A DNA stretch of 64,000 nt from Dyella mobilis. GTDB taxonomy: Bacteria > Pseudomonadota > Gammaproteobacteria > Xanthomonadales > Rhodanobacteraceae. A program made the position numbers and the translations under genes. Location: NCBI RefSeq assembly GCF_016904945.1, contig NZ_JADIKF010000039.1:310001-374000 (forward strand), in the 5' to 3' direction. Positions 34,543 to 43,709 of the stretch are shown here, piece after piece. Every line of letters begins with the position of its first letter. Position 1 is the stretch's first letter. Below the pieces are notes generated by a model. That model ran no database searches. It worked only from the letters and a program-made list of their open reading frames with translations, and had not been told where the DNA came from.

Positions 34543-35853
34543 ATGTTTACCTATTACCTCCAGCTCGGACTGCGCAGTCTCAAGCGCAACCCCATGCTCA
34601 CTGCGCTGATGGTGATGGCGATAGGTTTTGGCGTAGCTGCGTCGATGATCACTTATTCAGTGTTCCGGGCCGTATCAGGCAATCCGATTCCTGAGAAGTC
34701 CTCGCAGCTGTTCGTGCCGCAAGTGGATGCCTGGGGTCCACAGCAAAACGATAAGGGTGAGCCGGCGGGGGCATTGAGCTACACGGACGCCGTGGCGCTG
34801 ATGAAGGCGCACCAGGCGCCTCGCCAGACCCTGATCTACCAGGTCACGCTCTCGGCCCTGCCGCGCGGCGAGGACAGTGTTCCGTCATCCGTGACGGGAT
34901 TTGCGGTAATGGGCGACTTTTTCCCGATGTTCGACGTGCCTTTTCTTTACGGCAGCGGCTGGAGTGCCGCTGATGATGACAATCGCGCCAGCGATGTCGT
35001 GATATCGGAAGATTTCAACCAGCGCATATTCGGTGGCGCCAACAGCGTGGGCAGAAATATCACGCTTTCCGGTCAGGATTACCGCATCGTCGGCGTCATG
35101 AGGCATTGGGATCCCAAGCCGCGCTTCTATGCCTTGTGGAATGAAAACGCGTACGGTGATGCGGCCGATTTCTTCGTGCTGTTCAATCGCGCGCTCGATC
35201 TGAAAGTAGACAACTCAGGCAGCAACAGCTGCCGGGGAAATTTGCACTTCGACGGTTGGGATGGATGGCTGCACAGCAACTGCGTGTGGCTGATGCCGTG
35301 GGTGGAACTGGATACGTCCGAGCAGGTGGTGCACTACCGCCAATTCCTGGAGGCCTACGCGGCTGACCAGCAACGCGCAGGGCGCTTCGGCTGGGCGCCG
35401 AATGTGCGGTTGCGTGACGTGATGGAGTGGCTGGCGTTCGAGAAAGTCGTGCCGCCGGAGAGTCGCGTCTCGCTGATCGTGGCGCTCGGATTTTTCGCGA
35501 TCTGCTTGATCAATACGATCGGATTGCTGCTTGCCAAATTCATGCGCCGCGCCGGAGAGATCGGTGTGCGGCGAGCGCTCGGAGCGACTCGCCACGAAAT
35601 CTATGCGCAATACCTGATGGAAGCTGCTGCGGTCGGTTTTGCCGGAGGATTGCTGGGGTTGCTGTTGACCGCGGTGGGCATGTCCGGCGTCGGTTTGCTG
35701 TTCGAGGACGACATTGCCAAGCTTGCGCGCCTTGATTTGTCTTTGATGGGCTTGACTCTGGCGGTATCCATTTTCGCCACGGTGGCAGCCGCGTTCTATC
35801 CCGCGTGGCGGGCTGCGCAAGTGCAGCCCGCCTGGCAACTGAAATCCAATTGA
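34543..35853 (+). CDS. ABC permease, A-type, pair 1
   Basis: A 436-residue MacB/FtsX-type permease. One N-terminal membrane helix (about 20-42) follows the amphipathic start MFTYYLQLGLRSLKRNP. A periplasmic MacB_PCD-like domain spans about 45-305. Three C-terminal helices lie at about 309-331, 360-385 and 401-421, with the coupling segment RRAGEIGVRRALGATRHEIY. Cys230 and Cys247 in the periplasmic domain are a probable disulfide. This is the first of seven A-B pairs, and its sequence is closest to pair 2 (SVFRAVSGxPIP). It is followed 15 bp later by its B partner. Half of a heterodimeric exporter with the ATPase at 33731 is the inferred role. Confidence 0.9.
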   Translation: MFTYYLQLGLRSLKRNPMLTALMVMAIGFGVAASMITYSVFRAVSGNPIPEKSSQLFVPQVDAWGPQQNDKGEPAGALSYTDAVALMKAHQAPRQTLIYQVTLSALPRGEDSVPSSVTGFAVMGDFFPMFDVPFLYGSGWSAADDDNRASDVVISEDFNQRIFGGANSVGRNITLSGQDYRIVGVMRHWDPKPRFYALWNENAYGDAADFFVLFNRALDLKVDNSGSNSCRGNLHFDGWDGWLHSNCVWLMPWVELDTSEQVVHYRQFLEAYAADQQRAGRFGWAPNVRLRDVMEWLAFEKVVPPESRVSLIVALGFFAICLINTIGLLLAKFMRRAGEIGVRRALGATRHEIYAQYLMEAAAVGFAGGLLGLLLTAVGMSGVGLLFEDDIAKLARLDLSLMGLTLAVSIFATVAAAFYPAWRAAQVQPAWQLKSN

Positions 35854-35868
35854 GGCGGAGAAGAATAC

Positions 35869-37101
35869 GTGGACATTCATCCCATTCTCATCGCCTTGCG
35901 CAAGCACAAAGCCGGCACGTTGCTCATCGCATTGCAGATCGCCTTGACGCTGGCCATCGTCTGCAATGCGCTGTTCATCATTCATCAGCGACTGGATCGC
36001 CTATCCGATGTGAGTGGTGTAGATGAATCCAACCTCTTCGTGATGGTGAACCTTTGGGGCGAGCAGTACTCCACGGACGAAGCTGCTGCGAAAATTGAAC
36101 AGGATCTCGCCACACTGCGGCAATTGCCAAGCGTGCAGGACGCCACACCTACCAATAGTTACCCGTTGGCCGAATTCGATTGGGACAACTTCATCACCAT
36201 GACGCCGGATCAGGTCGGTCACACGACTGACGCGGCGTATTACGTGGGCGATTCCCACTTCCTGCGCACACTGGGCCTGAAATTGATCGCCGGTCGCGAT
36301 TTCCGGCCGGAGGAAGTGCAGAACCTGGGCATGCGGCAAAGCAACCAGCCACCGGTGACCATCGTCAGCAAGGCCTTGGCCGACAAGCTGTTTCCGAACG
36401 GCGATGCGCTCGGCAAGCACTTTTACGCGATGACCAGCACGCCTCTCACCATCATCGGTATCGTGGATACGCTCGCACGCCAGGAGGTTGATAGCTGGAG
36501 CGCACCGTATCAGGGCCAATCGATGGTGGTGCCGTTCCGGCTGGCCGAACCTTGGGGATTGCGCTACGTCGTGCGCGCCAAGCCAGGGCAACTCGCTGCC
36601 GCCATGCGCGAGGCACCCAAGGCACTGTATGCGGAAAACCGCATGCGCATCATCCCGCCCAAGAATGGCTTGCTCAGCTATGCCCAGGTGCGCGCCAATG
36701 CATTCAAGCGTGATCGCGGCATGGCCATCCTGATGGGCATCATTTGTGTGGTACTGCTGGCCATCACCGGTGCAGGCATCGTTGGGCTTACCAGTTTCTG
36801 GGTGGGGCAACGTCGCCGGCAGATCGGCGTGCGCCGTGCGCTGGGTGCAACGCATCGCGACATCCTCAATTACTTTCTCACCGAGAACCTGTTGATAAGT
36901 CTTGGTGGGGTGTTTATCGGCACCGTGCTCGCGTTTGGACTCAATCTGTGGCTGGTTACGCGGTTGTCGCTGGACTTTCTGCCGCTGACCTATGTGTTGG
37001 CAGGAATGGTGATCTTGATCTTGCTTGGGCAGTGCGCCGTGTTCGCACCGGCATTGCGCGCGTCGCGCGTGCCGCCGATCGAGGCAACGCGACCCACGTA
37101 A
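35869..37101 (+). CDS. ABC permease, B-type, pair 1
   Basis: A 410-residue permease starting at GTG (VDIHPILIALRKHKAG). It has one N-terminal helix (about 15-38), a periplasmic domain containing VGDSHFLRTLGLKLIAGRDF and ALADKLFPNGDALGKHF, and three C-terminal helices. The family coupling motif is SFWVGQRRRQIGVRRALGAT. B-type proteins are shorter than A-types, begin xxIxPILxxLRKH and end VPPIEATR. Pair 1 and pair 2 B proteins share IALQIALTLAIVCNA and DESNLF and form their own subtype. Gene order and spacing suggest that A1 and B1 form a heterodimer. Confidence 0.9.
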   Translation: MDIHPILIALRKHKAGTLLIALQIALTLAIVCNALFIIHQRLDRLSDVSGVDESNLFVMVNLWGEQYSTDEAAAKIEQDLATLRQLPSVQDATPTNSYPLAEFDWDNFITMTPDQVGHTTDAAYYVGDSHFLRTLGLKLIAGRDFRPEEVQNLGMRQSNQPPVTIVSKALADKLFPNGDALGKHFYAMTSTPLTIIGIVDTLARQEVDSWSAPYQGQSMVVPFRLAEPWGLRYVVRAKPGQLAAAMREAPKALYAENRMRIIPPKNGLLSYAQVRANAFKRDRGMAILMGIICVVLLAITGAGIVGLTSFWVGQRRRQIGVRRALGATHRDILNYFLTENLLISLGGVFIGTVLAFGLNLWLVTRLSLDFLPLTYVLAGMVILILLGQCAVFAPALRASRVPPIEATRPT

Positions 37102-37226
37102 GCAGCAAGGCATGGGTGAACAGTTAATGCGGCGAACCTGGGTCGTCGGCGAAAAGAGCAGTCGGAAGCAAATGCAATGAGGCGCTCTCCACGGGGGAGC
37201 GGTCATCTAACGGGTGGAGGTGCCCC

Positions 37227-38552
37227 ATGTTGGGCTATTACGTTGATCTGGCGGTACGCAGTCTGAAAAGAAGTCCCGGCCTCACTGTGCTGATGATCCT
37301 GGCGATCGGTTTCGGCGTAGGTGCCTCCATGACCAGTTACTCTGTGTTTCGTGCCGTGTCGGGCGATCCCATCCCCTGGAAGTCCTCGCACCTGTACGTT
37401 CCGCAGATCGATGTCTGGGGACCGAAGGGCCATCAGGACGGCAGCAACAACAACGATCCGCCGGATGCCATGGACTACACCGATGCCGTCGCGTTGATGC
37501 GCGACCATCGAGCCAAACTGCAATCGGCGATGTATCGCGTTTCTCCCTCGATCGTGCCGCCGGATGCGAGCAAGCATCCGATCAACGTCGGCGGCCACGC
37601 CGTGTACAGCGAATTTTTCCCGATGGTGGACGCGCCGTTCAAATACGGCAGCGGCTGGAGTGCGGCGGAGGATTCGCAGCGCGCCGCGGTGGTCGTGCTC
37701 AATGGCGATATCAACCAGAAGCTGTTCGGCGGACAGAACAGCGTGGGCAAGACGGTGAACATCGACGGCAAGGACTACCGCGTGGTCGGTGTGCTGGATA
37801 ACTGGAATCCGAAGCCGGTGTTCTTCGACGTGGTCAATACCGGCGGTTTTACCACCGGCCACGAAGATGTATTCATTCCGTTCCAGCGCGCGATCGACGT
37901 GGGCATGCCCAACGACGGCAATACCAATTGCTCGGAAATTCCCAAGGGATCGGGCTTCGTCGGGCTGCAGCAGTCGAGCTGCGTGTGGATCGCCTACATG
38001 GCCGAGCTGGACGATAAAGCGGCAGTAACCGCCTATCACGATTACCTGGACGCCTATTTCCGCGACCAGAAGCAAGCCGGCCGCTTCAGCTGGCCCCTGA
38101 ACAACCGCCTGCGCGATCTGCCTGCGTGGCTGGACAGCGAGCACGTCGTGCCCAGCGACACCAAAGTTTCGCTGCTGGTCGCCTTGGGGCTGCTGGTGGT
38201 TTGCCTGGTCAACACCGCAGGGTTGCTGCTGGCCAAATTCCTGCGCCGCAGTTCGGAGATCGGCGTGCGCCGCGCGCTCGGTGCGCCGCGCCTGGCGATC
38301 TATACGCAGTTTCTGGTTGAAGCGGCCATCGTCGGCCTGACCGGCGGAGCGCTTGGCCTGTTGCTCACCTGGGGCGGCGTGCACGGCGTGAGCTGGGTGC
38401 TGCCCAAAGAAATCTCCACGCTGGCTCGCCTGGATGTCGGCTTGCTCGCGCTTACGCTGCTGGTTGCCGTCGTTGCGACGATGTTGGCCGGCCTGTATCC
38501 CACCTTCCGGGCTTCGCGCGTACAACCCGCGCTGCAGCTCAAGTCGAACTGA
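37227..38552 (+). CDS. ABC permease, A-type, pair 2
   Basis: A 441-residue MacB/FtsX-type permease starting MLGYYVDLAVRSLKRSP, with GGAGG ahead of the ATG. The topology is as in pair 1: one helix, large periplasmic domain, three helices with SSEIGVRRALGAPRLAIY. A putative disulfide pair lies in TNCSEIPKG and QQSSCVWIAY. It is preceded by a 125-bp gap, the longest within the permease array, which contains a small GC hairpin and a 22-codon frame without a convincing ribosome site. Closest relative in the array is pair 1, suggesting that pairs 1 and 2 arose by one duplication. Confidence 0.9.
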   Translation: MLGYYVDLAVRSLKRSPGLTVLMILAIGFGVGASMTSYSVFRAVSGDPIPWKSSHLYVPQIDVWGPKGHQDGSNNNDPPDAMDYTDAVALMRDHRAKLQSAMYRVSPSIVPPDASKHPINVGGHAVYSEFFPMVDAPFKYGSGWSAAEDSQRAAVVVLNGDINQKLFGGQNSVGKTVNIDGKDYRVVGVLDNWNPKPVFFDVVNTGGFTTGHEDVFIPFQRAIDVGMPNDGNTNCSEIPKGSGFVGLQQSSCVWIAYMAELDDKAAVTAYHDYLDAYFRDQKQAGRFSWPLNNRLRDLPAWLDSEHVVPSDTKVSLLVALGLLVVCLVNTAGLLLAKFLRRSSEIGVRRALGAPRLAIYTQFLVEAAIVGLTGGALGLLLTWGGVHGVSWVLPKEISTLARLDVGLLALTLLVAVVATMLAGLYPTFRASRVQPALQLKSN

Positions 38553-38563
38553 GGAGCGATGTC

Positions 38564-39817
38564 ATGACCTTGCCTCCGATTATCGCGGCATTGCGCAAGC
38601 ACAAGGCTGGTGCGGTGCTCATCGCGCTGCAGATCGCGTTGACCTTGGCGATCGTGTGCAACGCCATTTTCATCATCTATTCGCGCGTCGATGCGGTACG
38701 CCGCCCCACGGGCATGGACGAAAGCAATTTGTTCATGGTCGAGCAGCAATGGGTGGGTGCACCGTCAGGCGACGATGCGGCCAGCCTGCAAAAGCAGGAC
38801 GCGATGCTGCGCGAGGACCTAGCCGCCCTGCGTGCGATGCCGGGAGTGGTTTCGGTAACCCCGAGCAATTCGATGCCGCTGCTCAACTCCAGTTGGAACG
38901 GTTCGGCCGCCTTGAAGCCGGGTGTGGATTTGCGCGGCGGCAATGCGCGAACCACCTACTACTTCGGCGACGATCAGTTCCTGTCCACCCTGGGTCTGCA
39001 TCTGATTGCGGGGCGCAACTTTACGGCTGCCGACGTGGTGAACAAGGGCTTCCGCGACAATTCCCAGCCGGACATCATCATCGTAACCAAGGCCCTGGCC
39101 GACAAACTGTTCCCGCAGGGGAACGCCGTAGGCAAGGTGATCTATCTCAACGGCGATACCAAGCCGAGCACGATCGTCGGCGAGGTGGAGCGTTTGCAGG
39201 CTCCTTCCGTGGATAGCTGGGCCGCCGGCTTCGTGTGGAATGCCACCATCGCACCCATTCGCCTGAACGGCAATTTTGCACGCTATGTGATCCGCACCAA
39301 GCCGGGCCAGCTGGATACCGTCATGCGCGGCGTGCGCGACGTGCTCTACAAAGTCGACCCGATGCGCGTGCTGGATGACGACAGTGTCAAGTCGTTTGCC
39401 GATATTCGCGCCAACGCCTATCGCGCCGACGTCGGCATGGCGATGTTGATGGCGGTGGTCTGCCTGATCCTGCTGGCCATCACCGCGGCGGGTATCGTGG
39501 GCCTTACTAGCTTCTGGGTGGGCCAGCGTCATCGCCAGATCGGCGTACGCCGCGCACTGGGCGCGAGGAAGATCGACATCCTGCATTACTTCCAGCTCGA
39601 AAACCTGCTGATCGCCGGCGCCGGGGCACTGGTCGGCATTGTATTGGCGATCGGCCTCAACAAGGTGCTGATGCTGAACTTCGAGATGAGCCGCATGCCT
39701 TTGGTCTACGTGTTGGGAGGGTTGGCGATCGTGATGGCGCTGGGGCAGCTGGCGGTGTTCGTGCCGGCGCGCCGCGCGTCGAACGTACCGCCGGTGGTCG
39801 CTACGCGCTCGGTGTGA
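38564..39817 (+). CDS. ABC permease, B-type, pair 2
   Basis: A 417-residue permease starting MTLPPIIAALRKHKAG, with GAGG ahead of the ATG. It has an N-terminal helix, periplasmic domain (FGDDQFLSTLGLHLIAGRNF, ALADKLFPQGNAVGK) and three C-terminal helices with TSFWVGQRHRQIGVRRALGA. The first 50 residues are nearly those of the pair 1 B protein. It lies 11 bp after its A partner and 35 bp ahead of the pair 3 A gene. Heterodimer formation with A2 is inferred. Confidence 0.9.
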   Translation: MTLPPIIAALRKHKAGAVLIALQIALTLAIVCNAIFIIYSRVDAVRRPTGMDESNLFMVEQQWVGAPSGDDAASLQKQDAMLREDLAALRAMPGVVSVTPSNSMPLLNSSWNGSAALKPGVDLRGGNARTTYYFGDDQFLSTLGLHLIAGRNFTAADVVNKGFRDNSQPDIIIVTKALADKLFPQGNAVGKVIYLNGDTKPSTIVGEVERLQAPSVDSWAAGFVWNATIAPIRLNGNFARYVIRTKPGQLDTVMRGVRDVLYKVDPMRVLDDDSVKSFADIRANAYRADVGMAMLMAVVCLILLAITAAGIVGLTSFWVGQRHRQIGVRRALGARKIDILHYFQLENLLIAGAGALVGIVLAIGLNKVLMLNFEMSRMPLVYVLGGLAIVMALGQLAVFVPARRASNVPPVVATRSV

Positions 39818-39852
39818 TCTGGCCGCGGACCGAGAACTCATAGGGGAATGTG

Positions 39853-41157
39853 ATGTTCGGTTACTACATCGAGCTTGCGGTGCGCAGCCTTCGGCGCAAC
39901 CAGGTGTTGACGGCGCTGATGATCGTCACGCTGGCGCTAGGTATTGGTGCGTCGATCACCACCCTGGCGGTACTCAAGCTGTTGTCGGGTGACCCGCTGC
40001 CGGAAAAGAGCGGGCACCTGTTCTATCCGCAGATCGATCCCAATCCGCTGGAAGGCTACGTGGCAGGGCAGGCCAAGCCGGACCCCATGATGAGCTATCC
40101 GGATGCGATGTACCTGGTGCACGCCCGTCGTGCCAGGCGGCAAGCCGCGATGGCCACGATGCAGGCCAAGATCGTTCCGGATCGCGCCAACGACCATCCT
40201 TATTTTGCAGACGGGATGATGACCACGTCCGATTTTTTCGGGCTGTTCGACGTGCCTTTCCAATACGGCAGCGGCTGGTCGGCACCGGATGACGAAAGCG
40301 CCGCGCCGGTGGCGGTGATTTCCGATTTTCTCAACGACAAATTGTTCGGGGGCGGCAACAGCGTGGGCAAGACCATTCACGTCTGGGGCCATGATTTGCG
40401 GGTGATCGGCGTGCTCAAGCATTGGGCACCGCAGCCGCGCTTTTACGCCGAAGTCATCGGCAATCGCGACTACGGTGATGGCGACGCCGTGTTCATGCCC
40501 TTGAAAACGGCGCGTGCGATGGATGCAGGCGCGGGCAACTTGCAGTGCTATGCGCAGGTCTCCGATTTGATTCACATCGAGACGGCGCCGTGCGAATGGC
40601 TCGGTGTCTGGGTGGAACTGGACAGCTCCGCGGAGGTTGCCAGCTACAAAGCGTTTCTCGACGGCTACGTGAAAGAGCAGATTGCGCTGGGGCGTCTGCA
40701 CCGCCCTGACACATCCTTGCTCAGCTTGATGGGCTGGCTGATCGATCAGCAGGTGGTGCCTAGCGACGCCAGGCTGCAGACCTATCTGGCCTTCGGTTTC
40801 CTGTTGATCTGCGTGGTGAATACGGTGGGCCTATTGCTGGCCAAGTGCCTGCGTCGCGGGCGCGAGATCAGCGTGCGCCGTGCGCTGGGGGCGACGCGCC
40901 GAGCCATCTTTGCGCAATTCATGGTCGAGGCCGGGATCATCGGAATAGCCGGTGGCGTACTGGGTCTGGTACTCGCCGAGCTGGGGCTTCTGGCGGTACG
41001 CCATCAACCGGCCGATTACGCCAGTCTGGCCCATCTGGACGGCCAAATGTTCCTGGCGACGTTCGCGGTGGCATTGGCAGCCAGTCTCATCGCAGGGCTG
41101 TTGCCCGCCTGGCGCGCTTGCGTGATGGCACCGGCTCCCCAACTCAAGGCGGCGTGA
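39853..41157 (+). CDS. ABC permease, A-type, pair 3
   Basis: A 434-residue permease starting MFGYYIELAVRSLRRNQ. The ATG at 39853 is preferred over the GTG three bases earlier because AGGGGA then has a 5-base spacing and paralogues begin MFxYY. It shows the subtype shared with pairs 5 and 7: FDVPFQYGSGWSAPDDE, HWAPQPRFYAEV, LLICVVNTVGLLLAKCLRR and SVRRALGATRRAIFAQFMVE. Putative disulfide cysteines are in NLQCYAQ and TAPCEWLGVW. Topology is one plus three helices around a periplasmic domain. Confidence 0.9.
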   Translation: MFGYYIELAVRSLRRNQVLTALMIVTLALGIGASITTLAVLKLLSGDPLPEKSGHLFYPQIDPNPLEGYVAGQAKPDPMMSYPDAMYLVHARRARRQAAMATMQAKIVPDRANDHPYFADGMMTTSDFFGLFDVPFQYGSGWSAPDDESAAPVAVISDFLNDKLFGGGNSVGKTIHVWGHDLRVIGVLKHWAPQPRFYAEVIGNRDYGDGDAVFMPLKTARAMDAGAGNLQCYAQVSDLIHIETAPCEWLGVWVELDSSAEVASYKAFLDGYVKEQIALGRLHRPDTSLLSLMGWLIDQQVVPSDARLQTYLAFGFLLICVVNTVGLLLAKCLRRGREISVRRALGATRRAIFAQFMVEAGIIGIAGGVLGLVLAELGLLAVRHQPADYASLAHLDGQMFLATFAVALAASLIAGLLPAWRACVMAPAPQLKAA

Positions 41158-41164
41158 GGCAATC

Positions 41165-42385
41165 ATGGAAATCCGACCGATTCTCGCCAGCCTGCGCAAG
41201 CATCGTATCCCTACTTTGTTGATCGTGCTTCAGATCGCGCTGGCCTGTGCGGTGCTGTGTAACGCGGTATTCATGATCGGCAAGCGTGTATCCGACATGC
41301 ATTTGCCCAACGCGATGGATGAGGCAGGCACCGTCGTGGTGAATGTGCAAGGCACGGATGAAAAGCTGGTGGCGGCGGATATTCCCCGCAACCTGGCGGC
41401 ATTGCGGGGCATTGCCGGCGCGCAAGCGGTCAGTGTGGTGCACACCATGCCTTTGAGTCGGAATAATTGGGGATGGAGTTTCGGCTTGACGCCGGATGCA
41501 CCGGTTTCCGATCCGAACAACCTCAATGTCACTCTGTACTTCGCCGGTGAGAACGCCGACAAGGCGATGGGCTTGCAACTGCGCCAGGGGCGCTTTTTCA
41601 ACGCCGAGGAATATGCCGACAGCAAGGTGGACGGTGGCGCGGTGCCCAGCACACACGTCATGGTGGTGACCGAGACCTTGGCGAAAAAGCTGTGGCCCGG
41701 ACAGTCCGCGTTGGGCAAGACGGTGTATTCCAAGCCTTATTACTTCACCGTGATCGGTATCGTTGCGGATGTGTTGCGGCCCTATACGTTCGCTTTGGAT
41801 CACGACAGATCCTATTACGACATCTTCCTTCCGGTCGCTCCGGATGCGGTATTGCACGAATACATCTTGCGCGGCGCTCCGGCCGACCGCGAACGCATCG
41901 CGAGGGAAGCGGTGGCGAAATTGCAGCAGCTCAATCCGCAGGCCGTCGTGAAGGGCCAAACCTACCAGAGCATACGCGACCAGTATTTCGCCAATTCGCA
42001 AAGCATGGTGTGGATCCTGGTGCTGGTGTGCTTGGTGATGCTGGCGGTAACGGCATTCGGCATCGTCGGGCTCACCAGTTTCTGGGTCAGCCAACGCCGC
42101 CGGCAGATCGGTATCCGCCGCGCGGTGGGCGCCACGCGCGGCGATATTCTTCGTTACTTCCGCACCGAGAATTTCCTGCTGAGTTCGGCGGGCGTGCTGA
42201 TCGGCATGGTGCTTGCGTTCGGCATCAACCTTTATCTGATGCAGCACTACGAACTGGAACGCATGCCCTGGTATTACCTGCCGGGCGGTGCGCTGACGTT
42301 GTGGCTGATCGGACAGCTTGCCGTGCTTGGCCCCGCTACGCGTGCCGCGTCGGTGCCACCCGTGATCGCCACCCAATCCACTTGA
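41165..42385 (+). CDS. ABC permease, B-type, pair 3
   Basis: A 406-residue permease starting MEIRPILASLRKHRIP, 7 bp after its A partner. It belongs to the B subtype of pairs 3, 5 and 7, with IALACAVLCNAVFMIG and RVSDMHLPNAMDE, and ends WYYLPGGALTLWLIGQLAVLG. The periplasmic domain has LRQGRFFNAEEYADS and ETLAKKLWPGQSALGK, and the coupling segment is SFWVSQRRRQIGIRRAVGAT. It is next to the pair 4 A gene with a 15-bp gap. Confidence 0.9.
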   Translation: MEIRPILASLRKHRIPTLLIVLQIALACAVLCNAVFMIGKRVSDMHLPNAMDEAGTVVVNVQGTDEKLVAADIPRNLAALRGIAGAQAVSVVHTMPLSRNNWGWSFGLTPDAPVSDPNNLNVTLYFAGENADKAMGLQLRQGRFFNAEEYADSKVDGGAVPSTHVMVVTETLAKKLWPGQSALGKTVYSKPYYFTVIGIVADVLRPYTFALDHDRSYYDIFLPVAPDAVLHEYILRGAPADRERIAREAVAKLQQLNPQAVVKGQTYQSIRDQYFANSQSMVWILVLVCLVMLAVTAFGIVGLTSFWVSQRRRQIGIRRAVGATRGDILRYFRTENFLLSSAGVLIGMVLAFGINLYLMQHYELERMPWYYLPGGALTLWLIGQLAVLGPATRAASVPPVIATQST

Positions 42386-42400
42386 GTGCGGAGTGCCACG

Positions 42401-43708
42401 ATGTTTGCCTATTATCTGGAACTGGCTTTTCGCGGACTCAATCGCAACCGCGTGCTCACCGCGCTGATGGTACTTGCGGTTGCGCTGGGTATCGGCGCTT
42501 GCATGACTACGCTGACCGTCTTGCACGTGCTCTCGGGAGATCCGTTGCCGGGGCGCAGCGGATCGCTGTATTACCCGCAGCTCGATCCGCGTGACATGGA
42601 TGCCTATACGCCGGGGGTGGAGCCGCCCGGGCAGCTTTCATGGATCGACGGGATGTATCTGCTGCGCGCCAAGCGCGCCAAACGTCAGGCCTTGATGACC
42701 GGCGGCATGGTACCGCTGCAGCCGGAACAGGCGAGTATCGACCCTTATCATTCCGAGGCGCGCTATACCACGGCCGATTTTTTCCCGATGTTCGGTGTTC
42801 CGCTGCAGTACGGTACCGCCTGGGGTGATGCCGAGGATCAGAGCAAGGCGCGCGTGGTCGTCATCAGCGCCGAACTGAACAACAAGCTGTTCGGTGGCAA
42901 GAATAGCGTGGGGAAAACTCTCCGCCTGCAGGCGACCGACTTCCGCATCATCGGGGTCATGGGCGACTGGCGTCCCAATCCGCACTTCTACGACCTGTAC
43001 ATGGGCAGTTATGCCGACTACGAAGAGGTCTACGTGCCGCTTTCGACCGCGCGCGATCTGCACATGGATCACGACGGCTCGACCGATTGCTGGGGCAACG
43101 GCAATACCGGAGGCCAGGACAACCTGGAAAAAGCCCCCTGCACCTGGTTGCAGTTCTGGGTGGAGCTCGACGATCCGAGCAGCGTCGCGGCTTATCGCAG
43201 CTTCCTGCAGCACTACTCCGAAGACCAGCGCACAGCGGGGCGGTTCGAACGGCCGGTAAATATCCGTTTGCGCAACGTGAGGGAATGGCTGGAGTTCAAG
43301 CAGGTAGTGCCGAGCGATGCGCGGCTTCAAGCGTGGCTGGCGCTGGGCTTCCTGGTGGTGTGCCTGATCAATACGGTAGGCCTCATGCTGGCGAAATTCA
43401 TGCGCCGTGCGGCGGAACTCGGTGTGCGCCGCGCGCTGGGCGCATCGCGTCGCGCCCTGTTCGGCCAGTTGCTGATGGAATCGGGCGTCATCGGATTGGT
43501 GGGCGGCCTGCTGGGATTGGTACTGGCCCTGGTTGGATTGTGGGCAGTGCGCCAGCAGCCCTCCGATTACGCCAAGCTCGCGCACATGGACGCGGCGATG
43601 CTGTTGCTCACATTCATCGTTTCCGTGGTGGCGAGCACTCTGGCCGGCGTACTGCCGGCATGGCGCGCGTGCCGTGTCGCTCCTGCACTGCAATTGAAGG
43701 CGCAATGA
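42401..43708 (+). CDS. ABC permease, A-type, pair 4
   Basis: A 435-residue permease starting MFAYYLELAFRGLNRNR at ATG 42401, with GGAG upstream; a GTG at 42386 would add five residues. The subtype resembles pair 6 at the C-terminus (RACRVAPALQLKAQ, AKFMRR) rather than the neighbouring pairs 3 and 5 (KCLRR, APAPQLK). Putative disulfide cysteines are in STDCWGNG and KAPCTWLQFW. Topology and coupling segment (AAELGVRRALGASRRALF) follow the array pattern. Confidence 0.9.
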   Translation: MFAYYLELAFRGLNRNRVLTALMVLAVALGIGACMTTLTVLHVLSGDPLPGRSGSLYYPQLDPRDMDAYTPGVEPPGQLSWIDGMYLLRAKRAKRQALMTGGMVPLQPEQASIDPYHSEARYTTADFFPMFGVPLQYGTAWGDAEDQSKARVVVISAELNNKLFGGKNSVGKTLRLQATDFRIIGVMGDWRPNPHFYDLYMGSYADYEEVYVPLSTARDLHMDHDGSTDCWGNGNTGGQDNLEKAPCTWLQFWVELDDPSSVAAYRSFLQHYSEDQRTAGRFERPVNIRLRNVREWLEFKQVVPSDARLQAWLALGFLVVCLINTVGLMLAKFMRRAAELGVRRALGASRRALFGQLLMESGVIGLVGGLLGLVLALVGLWAVRQQPSDYAKLAHMDAAMLLLTFIVSVVASTLAGVLPAWRACRVAPALQLKAQ

Positions 43709-43709
43709 C

